A stretch of 64,000 bases of DNA from DATKZS01 sp035527835 [NCBI: bacterium]. Its GTDB lineage: Bacteria; RBG-13-61-14. A program made the position numbers and the translations under genes. This document shows, one piece after another, positions 57,666-64,000 of the stretch. Location: the NCBI GenBank assembly GCA_035527835.1, contig DATKZS010000140.1:77471-141470 (forward strand). Direction: 5' to 3'. How positions within the stretch are numbered: the stretch's first letter is position 1; each line of letters starts with the position of its first letter. The notes below the pieces were generated by a model, which worked only from the letters and a program-made list of their open reading frames with translations, searched no databases and was not told the DNA's origin.

Positions 57666-58940
57666 ATGAAAAACAATCTCGAAATAATGAGCCGGATCGC
57701 CGTGTTCAGGACCAAGGAGGCCGAGCCGGGAGAGCCGTCGGAGACCGGGGGCGTCGCGCTCGACCTCGACTCCGGCTCCGCCATCAGAAGCGCGCCCGCC
57801 GCCGCGCACGACGGCGACACCGTGCACGGCTCCGAGCTGCCCACCGCCATCCTGGCCCCGCATTGCGAGGCCTCGGGATCGCTTTCCCAGAAGCGGGCCA
57901 AGCCGGACCTCCTGGCCTTCGTGCTCGCCTACTTTTTCGGCGAGTGCGCCTCGAACCAGGTGAGCGGGACCGCGTACCGGCACGAGATCAGCCCGGCCGC
58001 CGGCCCGTACCTGCCGACCTTCACCGCCATCCAGCGCCGCGGCGCCGGAGTGTTCACCGAGCGGCTCGCCGGCAACTACATCGAGGGCTTCACGATGGCG
58101 CTGGCCGATGGATGGGTGTCGCTCTCCGCCGACGTGGTCGGCACCGGGGCCCGCGAGGTGAATTATGAGCGCGAGACCGTGGCCGCGCCGGCGAACGCGC
58201 AGTCAATCACTCTGGCCGCGAACGCGGTGGAGGGCGCAACCGCGGCGGCCCGGCTCGCCAACGTGTACCGGGTGCGGGCCAAGGACGCGGGCAGCGATGC
58301 CTGGCAAACGCTTTCCGTGGCCTCCGTGTCGGCGGACACGCCCGCGGTGATCGCATTTAACCAGGCGCTGGGAGAGAGCGGGGACGACGTGGACTACCAG
58401 GTGGACTACATCCCGGCCGCGCCCGCATGGTGCGCGCTCCCGGCCGCGGTGGACGAATCGCCGCTCAAGCTGGTCGAGGCCCGCGTGGTGGTGGACGGCT
58501 ATTACAACGGGAGCAGTCTCACCGGCGGCGAGGAGCTCAAGGCGGAGGTCATGGGCTTTACCATCAGCGGCAAGAACAACCTGGAGCTAAGGCATTTTCC
58601 CGGCGCCACCGGCCCGGCGGCGCTGGCGGCCCGGGGGGCCCGGGACTTGACGGTATCGCTCACCGAGTCGCTTCGCGACACCGTGCTTCTCAGGCAGGCC
58701 GACCATCCCGAGACCGAGCACGTCGGTGTGGCCCTCGTGGTGCGCGGCGCCGAGATCGAGCCGGAAAGCGGCGCGTTCTTCGGCGCCGAGATCATCTTCC
58801 CCTGTTGCGGCATCGTCGCGGCGCCGGTCGAGCTCCAGGGAAAAAGACTGGCCATCGCCGGAGACCTCGTGGTCATGGACGACGGCGCCTACGGCGGCGC
58901 GGTCGTTAAGTGTTTTAACCGGCAGACCGGATACCTGTGA
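57666..58940 (+). CDS. Major tail tube-like protein
   Basis: The 424-residue beta-rich protein precedes the frameshift chaperone, where tail-tube genes sit in siphophage and GTA clusters. Ig-like and tube-like strands include VFTERLAGNYIEGFTMALAD, EVMGFTISGKNNLELRHFPG and EHVGVALVVRGAEIEPESGA. GGAGTTCCGACC precedes ATG 57666. No family signature is certain. Confidence 0.65.
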   Translation: MKNNLEIMSRIAVFRTKEAEPGEPSETGGVALDLDSGSAIRSAPAAAHDGDTVHGSELPTAILAPHCEASGSLSQKRAKPDLLAFVLAYFFGECASNQVSGTAYRHEISPAAGPYLPTFTAIQRRGAGVFTERLAGNYIEGFTMALADGWVSLSADVVGTGAREVNYERETVAAPANAQSITLAANAVEGATAAARLANVYRVRAKDAGSDAWQTLSVASVSADTPAVIAFNQALGESGDDVDYQVDYIPAAPAWCALPAAVDESPLKLVEARVVVDGYYNGSSLTGGEELKAEVMGFTISGKNNLELRHFPGATGPAALAARGARDLTVSLTESLRDTVLLRQADHPETEHVGVALVVRGAEIEPESGAFFGAEIIFPCCGIVAAPVELQGKRLAIAGDLVVMDDGAYGGAVVKCFNRQTGYL

Positions 58941-58952
58941 GGGGTATTTTTT

Positions 58953-59029
58953 AACCGCAGAGGCGCAGAGAACGCAAAGACAATTTTTTATGAATAAATT
59001 TTCTCTGCGATCTCTGCGTCTCTGCGGTT
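58953..59029. repeat. Foldback repeat, unit GCAGAGGCGCAGAG
   Basis: AACCGCAGAGGCGCAGAGAA then CGCAAAG pairs with CTCTGCGATCTCTGCGTCTC then TGCGGTT. Same family as 2441-2529. It ends 14 bases before the RBS of the tail chaperone. Confidence 0.9.
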
Positions 59030-59053
59030 TTAAAAAAGCTGATGGAGGCATTA

Positions 59054-59449
59054 ATGGCATTAAACCTGGGAAAGGAAGGCACGATCACGCTGCGCGTGGG
59101 CGATAATGCGGTGCGGGTCGAGTATCGCCGGCCTGATCCGCATGAGCTCATCGAGACGCTGGTCAAAAAGATGCCGCGCGGAGACGAGGCTGAGGACGCC
59201 ATGCGCATCCTGCACGCCAACCTGGAGCTGGGCCTTGCCTGCATCACCGGCGTCGGCGACGGCGACCTTACTATTGACGGCGCGCCGCTCGTGACCATGC
59301 CGGAGAGCGCGGGGTTCCACGGCGATTGGAAACAGGCGATCGCCGATCTCTGTCCGCTCATCCTGATCGCGCTCGGCCAGTACTTGTCCGCGACCCCGGC
59401 CTTCATGGAGGAGACGGCGTTAAAAAAATCCTCGGGGATGCCCGGCTGA
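59054..59449 (+). CDS. Tail assembly chaperone, zero-frame product (lambda gpG analogue)
   Basis: The 131-residue protein lies just before the tape-measure candidate. It has ITLRVGDNAVRVEYRRPDPH and ADLCPLILIALGQYLSATPA. ATG 59054 is chosen because GGAGG lies 6 bases upstream; the in-frame ATG 59042 precedes the RBS. The gene ends 21 bases after a slippery A_AAA_AAA, and a second open frame at -1 continues to 59703. This layout is that of G/GT tail chaperones. Confidence 0.78.
   Translation: MALNLGKEGTITLRVGDNAVRVEYRRPDPHELIETLVKKMPRGDEAEDAMRILHANLELGLACITGVGDGDLTIDGAPLVTMPESAGFHGDWKQAIADLCPLILIALGQYLSATPAFMEETALKKSSGMPG
59422..59428 (+). promoter_or_regulatory. Slippery heptamer A_AAA_AAA for -1 frameshifting
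   Basis: Seven A bases span the last base of TTA and two AAA codons in the zero frame (TTA AAA AAA TCC), the canonical X_XXY_YYZ form. After a -1 shift, decoding continues ATC CTC GGG in the frame of the downstream ORF. Confidence 0.8.
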
Positions 59450-59703
59450 TCCTGGCCGGCAGGATGGGCGATTGCGCGACCTGCATGGAAAAGCACGGCG
59501 CGTACGCCAAGTGGACGTGCGGCCAGTGCGAGGAGCCCACGGCGGAGCGGACGGCGCCGGAGCTGTGGCGGGCGCTGATGTGGAGAAAGCTCATTCGCGC
59601 CGGGTATCCCCTTTCACAATGCGGCCTCTCTTTCTGGGACCTGTGGCTGATGGCCGCCATCGAGGAGGGCATGGATGAACGAGCCAAACAATCCGGGCCT
59701 TGA
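59428..59703 (+). CDS. -1 frame extension of the tail chaperone (gpGT-type T domain)
   Basis: After the shift the frame encodes 91 residues, ILGDARLILAGRMGDCATCM and on, with CATC and CGQCE Cys pairs that look metal-binding. The T part includes AELWRALMWRKLIRAGYPLS-like helices and ends at 59703, inside the start of the tape-measure candidate. It has no own RBS at the junction, so it is probably made only as a fusion of about 216 residues with the zero-frame product. Confidence 0.7.
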   Translation: MLGDARLILAGRMGDCATCMEKHGAYAKWTCGQCEEPTAERTAPELWRALMWRKLIRAGYPLSQCGLSFWDLWLMAAIEEGMDERAKQSGP

Positions 59704-60307
59704 CACCACCGCGCTTGCCGCCGCGCTCGCGGAGCGGGAGCAAATGATCGCCGACTCGCTCGAGCGCGAGCGGTCGCTGGTCGAGGAGTCTCTGAGCGAG
59801 ACCGCGGAGCGCACGCAGTGGTGGGACAACCTGGTGGCCGAGACGCGGTCGGGCGCGTGGGGCATGCAGCTCAAGAGTTACCAGAGCATGTCGCGCTCGA
59901 TGGCCGGGCTGCTTGGCGGCTCGATCCGGGACCAGGCCAAGGTGATGGTCCCGTTCGAGATCGCGGAGGCCACCAAGGAGTTCGCGCGCTTCCTGGGCAC
60001 CAAGGACCCGGCCGCGCTGGCCAGCTCGTTAAAGCACGCGCTCGCGGCCAGCCAGTACGCGGCCGCGGCCAAGGCCTCCGCCGGAGCAACGGCGGGCGGA
60101 GGCGGTTCCGCCGGCCCAGGAGGCCAGGGCGCGGGCTCGGCCCCGGGAACGCAGGGCCGCGAGGATGAGCCGTCTCATCACACCCGCCTCATCGTGAACG
60201 TGGGCCGGCAGGTCGGGATCGTGGACACCTACGAGTTCGCCCGCACCCTGATTGACGCGATCAACGAGAACATCAAGGACGACGTGATTCTGGAGGTCCA
60301 GTCATGA
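59675..60307 (+). CDS. Very short tape-measure-like protein
   Basis: The 210-residue protein follows the frameshift chaperone, the place of the tape measure protein. The N-terminal half is coiled-coil (LAEREQMIADSLERERSLVE, then ESLSETAERTQWW), the middle is Ala-rich helical (ASSLKHALAASQYAAAAKAS), then a Gly-rich linker and a small C-terminal domain. It is far shorter than tape measures of siphophages (usually 600 or more) but similar in length to that of the Rhodobacter GTA. GAGGAGG precedes ATG 59675. Confidence 0.6.
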   Translation: MNEPNNPGLDTTALAAALAEREQMIADSLERERSLVEESLSETAERTQWWDNLVAETRSGAWGMQLKSYQSMSRSMAGLLGGSIRDQAKVMVPFEIAEATKEFARFLGTKDPAALASSLKHALAASQYAAAAKASAGATAGGGGSAGPGGQGAGSAPGTQGREDEPSHHTRLIVNVGRQVGIVDTYEFARTLIDAINENIKDDVILEVQS

Positions 60308-61083
60308 ATTCGTTTCCCGTGCTGGCGTGGAAAAATCTGTTTAACGCCGCCCCCGCTCCGGCGATAACCCACTCGCCGGACGCGGACGGATGTCCGTTCG
60401 CGAACGTCAGCGACTGGCGCGACTACACGCTCTGGCAATCGTCCGAGTCCGGCGAGCTCTTCGTCAAGCTCGACGCCTCCGCCCTTCCCGGCCAGGCCGT
60501 GAGCGTGGACACCCTGGCCATCGCCGGCCATAACCTGAACAGCGCCGGCGTCACCGGCATAGCCCTCAAGTGGAGCGACGACGACGCGACCTGGTACGAC
60601 TGCTTCACGCCGCTCGACCCCGCCGATGACCGCGTGATCTTCAGGCGCTTTGCCGCCCAGAGCCGGCGCTACTTCAAGCTGGTGATCCCGTCCGGCTACA
60701 CCGATCCTCCCGCGATCGGCGTGCTCTTCATCGGGCTGTCCACCGAGGTCCCGGCGTTTCCCGACACCGGCTTTGACCCGGACGCGCAGGAGTGCGAGGC
60801 CGCCGCCGAGTACAGCAAGGAGGGCCGGCTGCTCGGCATCGCGGCGCGATTCAGAAAGCGCGAGATCAAGGCGTCATTTTCGCGCCTTCCCGCATCTTTC
60901 ATCCGCGACGAGTGGCTGCCCTTTTTCGTTGCGCATGGGGAAAAGCCGTTCTTTTTCGCCTGGGACCCGGAGGGCAAGCCCGAGGAAGCATATCTGGTGC
61001 GGCTCGCGTCGCCCAAGTTCGAAGCGCCGTACGACAAGTCCTGGCGCGGGCTGTCGTTGACCATGAGCGGGGTGGAGAGGTGA
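60304..61083 (+). CDS. Distal tail protein-like
   Basis: The 259-residue protein lies between the tape-measure candidate and the hub. It is beta-rich, with VSVDTLAIAGHNLNSAGVTG in the middle and FIRDEWLPFFVAHGEKPFFF and WDPEGKPEEAYLVRL near the end, as in distal tail proteins (Dit) that join tube to hub. Start overlaps the upstream stop in ATGA. Assignment is by position and fold impression. Confidence 0.6.
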   Translation: MNSFPVLAWKNLFNAAPAPAITHSPDADGCPFANVSDWRDYTLWQSSESGELFVKLDASALPGQAVSVDTLAIAGHNLNSAGVTGIALKWSDDDATWYDCFTPLDPADDRVIFRRFAAQSRRYFKLVIPSGYTDPPAIGVLFIGLSTEVPAFPDTGFDPDAQECEAAAEYSKEGRLLGIAARFRKREIKASFSRLPASFIRDEWLPFFVAHGEKPFFFAWDPEGKPEEAYLVRLASPKFEAPYDKSWRGLSLTMSGVER

Positions 61084-61091
61084 GGCGAGGA

Positions 61092-61169
61092 TTTAACGCC
61101 AAGGCGCCAAGACGCCAAGAAATTAATGTTTTGTTTTTACTTGGCGGTCTTGGCGTCTTGGCGTTCAAA
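61092..61169. repeat. Foldback repeat, unit AACGCCAAGGCGCCAAG
   Basis: TTTAACGCCAAGGCGCCAAG then ACGCCAAG pairs with CTTGGCGGTCTTGGCGTCTT then GGCGTTCAAA. Same family as 3233-3290. Confidence 0.9.
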
Positions 61170-61197
61170 TTGGGTCTGTTTATTTGGGGGAACAGTA

Positions 61198-63129
61198 ATG
61201 ACTTACGATGACCAGCTCCGGTCAATCAGCCGCGCCGTGGTCCGCCGCGTGGTGCTGTACCTGGACTACTGCGCGAACACTTACGGCGTGGGTCCCTGCG
61301 CGGCCTCCGGATCTCCCTGCTGTTATTACACCTTCCCGACCTGCAAGGACCCGGCCCATTTTGCGAAGACCGGCAAGGCCTATGCCTTCTCGATGAGCGA
61401 CGGGCCTTGGGTCCCCGAGTCGCTGCCATATCTCACTGACATCAAGACGGTCCCCACCGAGATTCGGCCCGGCGACAACGTGACCCGGCGCGCGCGCATC
61501 ACCCTCGAATTCCTGGACGACGCCCCGCTTGCGCTCGCCAACCCGGACCGGAGCGTGTCGAACGCGGAGACGGCCGGCGGGTACCTCCGCAACCTGATCG
61601 CGCGCAACCCGAACGCGGGCGGCCGCATCGCGGAAATCCGGCAGGGCTTCGAGGGGCTGCCGCTCTCCGAGTACCGGCTGACCTTCCGCGGCGTGATCGA
61701 AAAGATGGAGTGGAAGGGCGGCCGCGCCCGCGTGGTGGTCAAGGACCAGCTCGCGCTGCTCGACAAAAAAATTCCGTCCAAGCAGTCGAGCAACAACGCG
61801 CTCACCGCCCTCTACAACGGCGGCGCCACGATGTACGTGGCGGACGAGAGTGAGTTCGAGGCGCCGGGGACGGTCAAGGTTGAGGATGAGTACGTGACGT
61901 TCACCGGCACGGCGGCGGGCGCGCTCACCGGCTGCACGGCCGGGGCCTATGGGACATCGCCGGCCTCCCACGCGGCGGGCAAGGCGGTGCGGCAGGCGGC
62001 GGTGTTCGCGGAACCGGAGGACGGAGAGGGCCTGCCGCCGGACGAAATATTTCTGTCGCTCCTCTGCACGCACGGCGGGATTGATCCACTCGCCATCTCC
62101 GTGGTTGACCGCGGCGCGACGCTTAGTGGGGGCATTTCCGGGGTCTCGACCCAGCTTCCGGTGAGCATTACCGAGCCGTTCCCGGAAACGGGCATCGTGA
62201 GAATTGACGATGAGCTGATCCGCTACCGGGGCATCAGCGGGGGCGCGCTCATGGTTGCCGAGCGCGGGGCGTACGGGACCGAGGCGGCCGGACATGACGA
62301 GGGCGCGGCCGTGAAAGCGGTGGGCTTCACGGACGAGCTGGGGCGGTGGATGGCGGGCACGCGCTTTCGGCGGATGGTGGGTGAGGCCACGGCGGCCAAG
62401 GACCTGGTCAATGATCTCCGCGAGCAGTGCCTGGTCCACGTCTGGCAGGCGGAGGACTCGACGATCAGGGCCAAATGCGTGGCCCCGCCCTTTTTCACGG
62501 ACGAACCCAGGGAGCTTGACGACGAGTCGGGCTTCATCGCCGGCTCCACTTCGTGGGAAGCGGGCGACGAGCTTCGGGCCACCCGGATCACCGTGCATTA
62601 CAACCCGGTCAAGCCGGACGCGGGCAAGGACCCGGACAACTTCGCCGGCCTCCTGGTGCTGATGGACGCGGAGGCGGAAAGCCCGGAGTTCTTCGGAGAG
62701 GCCAAAAACAAAGAGGTCTGGGGCAATTGGATGTACCGCGAGCTGGAGGCGCTCTTGCTGGCGTCGCGCTATCTGATCCGCTACCGGAGCGGGGCGGCGG
62801 TGTTCAAGTTCGCGGTCGAGCTCAAGGACGAGGGACTCCAGGTGGGCGACTTCGTGCGCATCAAGAGCGCGGACGTGGTTGACGCTTCGGGCGCGGCCAG
62901 GCAGCGGGCGCTGTTCGAGGTCACCAAGAAGCAGCGGGTGTCGGACAACCGCATCGAGCTCACGGCAATGGACACGAGACTGGAACGGCGCTACCCGGTG
63001 ATCTCGCCGGCGGCCTTGACCTCGGACTATAACGACGCGGAGGAAGAGGAAAAGGAACGGTACGGCTGGGCCGGGAACACGGAGAACAAGGTGGGGACAG
63101 CGGGGGAGGACGGCTATTACATCTATTGA
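61198..63129 (+). CDS. Tail hub protein with N-terminal Cys cluster
   Basis: The 643-residue protein follows the distal-tail gene, where baseplate hubs lie. It starts with a Cys cluster in VLYLDYCANTYGVGPCAASG, then SPCCYYTFPTCKD, which could hold an Fe-S cluster as reported for hub proteins of lambda (gpL) and the Rhodobacter GTA. The rest has repeated YGTSPASHAAG/YGTEAAGHDEG-containing beta modules and a C-terminal hub-like domain. ATG 61198 has GGGGGAAC upstream. Confidence 0.65.
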   Translation: MTYDDQLRSISRAVVRRVVLYLDYCANTYGVGPCAASGSPCCYYTFPTCKDPAHFAKTGKAYAFSMSDGPWVPESLPYLTDIKTVPTEIRPGDNVTRRARITLEFLDDAPLALANPDRSVSNAETAGGYLRNLIARNPNAGGRIAEIRQGFEGLPLSEYRLTFRGVIEKMEWKGGRARVVVKDQLALLDKKIPSKQSSNNALTALYNGGATMYVADESEFEAPGTVKVEDEYVTFTGTAAGALTGCTAGAYGTSPASHAAGKAVRQAAVFAEPEDGEGLPPDEIFLSLLCTHGGIDPLAISVVDRGATLSGGISGVSTQLPVSITEPFPETGIVRIDDELIRYRGISGGALMVAERGAYGTEAAGHDEGAAVKAVGFTDELGRWMAGTRFRRMVGEATAAKDLVNDLREQCLVHVWQAEDSTIRAKCVAPPFFTDEPRELDDESGFIAGSTSWEAGDELRATRITVHYNPVKPDAGKDPDNFAGLLVLMDAEAESPEFFGEAKNKEVWGNWMYRELEALLLASRYLIRYRSGAAVFKFAVELKDEGLQVGDFVRIKSADVVDASGAARQRALFEVTKKQRVSDNRIELTAMDTRLERRYPVISPAALTSDYNDAEEEEKERYGWAGNTENKVGTAGEDGYYIY

Positions 63130-63154
63130 TCCGGTCGGAGGGAGGAGATTTTTT

Positions 63155-63232
63155 AGCCGCAGATGAACGCAGATGAACGCAGATAATAAAATAATTTTCT
63201 TCATCTGTGTTCATCTGCGTTCATCTGCGGCT
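63155..63232. repeat. Foldback repeat, unit CGCAGATGAA
   Basis: AGCCGCAGATGAACGCAGAT then GAACGCAGAT pairs with ATCTGTGTTCATCTGCGTTC then ATCTGCGGCT. Same family as 18087-18165. Confidence 0.9.
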
Positions 63233-63282
63233 AATAAATCTTTCTGCAAATAACTCTAACGATTTTCCAGGAGGTGCAATAA

Positions 63283-63822
63283 ATGACCTGGCAGACGATC
63301 GCGGCCTCGGAGACGGACGCCAACAGCCCGCTCAATCAGACGTTGATGGACAAGATCCGGGAGGACCTGGATTACCTGTACGCAACGGGCGCGCAGATGA
63401 AGTTCATCAACGGGAGTTTTTCGAACAATGCCACGGCGGCGGACTTCACGCTGGACAGCTCGATGAGCTGGATGGACCGCTACGTGCAGGTGGTGGGCGA
63501 TGTGACTATTTATTCGGCCACCTCCAATTTTCTTCCCGGCGGCGCGGACGATGACGAGCTGGGGTCGAGGTACACGGCCATCAACGGCGTCACGATGGTG
63601 GGCCAGCTCGACGGCTGGATCTACACGCGCAGCGGCGGCGCCTCCCGGATCACCAATCCGTACATCTACGCCGAGTGGAACGGGACGAACGATAAGGCCT
63701 ACATCTGGGTGGACTCGGCCGGGAACCTGAAGCTCGGCTTCAGCACCTCGCGGGCGAGCGGTTCTCGCAACGTCGCCTTTAATCTGCGGATAGTCTATTC
63801 GGAGGACCAGGGGGCGTATTAA
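63283..63822 (+). CDS. Tail fibre- or receptor-binding-like protein
   Basis: The 179-residue protein lies after the hub. It has WQTIAASETDANSPLNQTLM and KIREDLDYLYATGAQ at the N-terminus (an attachment helix seen in many phage fibre proteins) and a beta-sandwich-like C-terminus (YAEWNGTNDKAYIWVDSAGN). CCAGGAGG precedes ATG 63283. It may be the host-binding protein of the particle. Confidence 0.6.
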   Translation: MTWQTIAASETDANSPLNQTLMDKIREDLDYLYATGAQMKFINGSFSNNATAADFTLDSSMSWMDRYVQVVGDVTIYSATSNFLPGGADDDELGSRYTAINGVTMVGQLDGWIYTRSGGASRITNPYIYAEWNGTNDKAYIWVDSAGNLKLGFSTSRASGSRNVAFNLRIVYSEDQGAY

Positions 63823-63968
63823 TTCAAAATTATGAATCACTCTTGTCCAAAATAGGCCGTAAGAAAACCGCCAAGCCATCATGAATAAATAGGTCAGTGG
63901 CCTCACCGAGCGTGATGGGTTAGCATCAGCTCATTTACAAAATTAATTGAAAAGGAGGACCACTGACC
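63823..63968. repeat. Intergenic region with GGTCAGTGG/CCACTGACC inverted pair
   Basis: GGTCAGTGG (63892-63900) and its complement CCACTGACC (63960-63968) lie 59 bases apart, directly before the last partial gene. They could be an operator, an attenuator stem or an element end. AGGAGG lies inside the second arm's approach. Confidence 0.4.
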
Positions 63969-64000
63969 ATGAGTAATGTAGCGCAAGAGGGGGTAACAGG
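63969..64000 (+). CDS. 5' end of a protein, continues off the window
   Basis: An ATG at 63969 with AAAAGGAGG about 10 bases upstream begins MSNVAQEGVT and runs off the right edge. Too short to identify. Confidence 0.5.
   Translation, partial: MSNVAQEGVT

Larger units (their letters stand above)
38887..63822. mobile_element. Phage-derived packaging and head-tail gene region, possibly domesticated
   Basis: Large terminase, ParB-like and methyltransferase genes (38887-41703) and a head-tail module from portal to fibre-like protein (49459-63822) bracket about 8 kb of other genes. No integrase, lysis, replication or excision gene and no clear att duplication is seen. Structural ORFs are intact and GC-rich like the host. 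Foldback and dispersed repeats found elsewhere in the chromosome occupy most gene boundaries of the head-tail module. This suggests long residence. An old prophage is the alternative. Confidence 0.65.

Overview
The window is GC-rich chromosomal DNA from a Gram-negative bacterium. An outer membrane is implied by TolB, Pal, a periplasmic SurA-type chaperone, a LolA-like protein and several lipoproteins. The radical-SAM sulfatase-maturase-like enzyme, the ferredoxin-rich protein and the CxxC DUF1858 protein point to an anaerobic or microaerobic life. Gene content and the dense intergenic palindromes resemble deltaproteobacterial or candidate-phylum genomes, but no rRNA gene is present to place the organism. 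I recognised no tRNA, rRNA or CRISPR array.

Layout. 1-6.6 kb: housekeeping genes (ThyA-like protein, DegT aminotransferase, RecG, DUF1858 protein, GreA). 6.6-9 kb: AT-rich accessory stretch with one unknown gene and gene remnants. 9-12 kb: CutA, DnaJ, GrpE, then a DUF4258/DUF2283 pair whose first gene looks frameshifted. 12-20 kb: remnants, envelope proteins, a chemoreceptor, a radical-SAM maturase and a ceramidase-like lipoprotein. 19.6-23.7 kb (minus strand): small Cys-rich protein, two parvulin-type foldases, PdxA and a YkuD L,D-transpeptidase. 24-29.2 kb (minus strand): TrkH, two RCK (TrkA) proteins, a REC-TPR regulator and a histidine kinase in one tight cluster. 29.5-34 kb: DnaB, TolB, Pal and a SagB-type nitroreductase. 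34-36.7 kb: an Hsp70 with a roughly 325-residue linker and no lid. 36.9-38.6 kb: a cysteine-peptidase-like gene split by an in-frame TAG.

38.9-63.8 kb is a phage-derived region. A packaging block (large terminase, ParB-like protein, methyltransferase) lies about 9 kb from a head-tail module: portal, protease/scaffold, DUF2190 protein, capsid, adaptor, tail terminator, tail tube, tail chaperone with a canonical -1 slippery heptamer, very short tape-measure candidate, distal tail protein, Cys-rich hub and fibre-like protein. Between the two blocks lie an HTH-radical SAM (SPL-like) fusion, an XRE regulator, a YkgJ-like protein, an orphan AbiEi, a ferredoxin-like protein and a TMEM43 protein. No integrase, lysis or replication gene is seen. 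Most gene boundaries in the head-tail module carry chromosomal-type palindromic repeats. I read this as an old, possibly domesticated, particle-producing cluster comparable in layout to gene transfer agents; that is an inference.

The most distinctive sequence-level observations are: about 25 foldback repeats of at least ten unrelated sequences that share one architecture; three perfect palindromes of 34, 28 and 28 bp upstream of the orphan AbiEi gene; the A_AAA_AAA frameshift site; the lidless Hsp70; and the TAG-interrupted peptidase.
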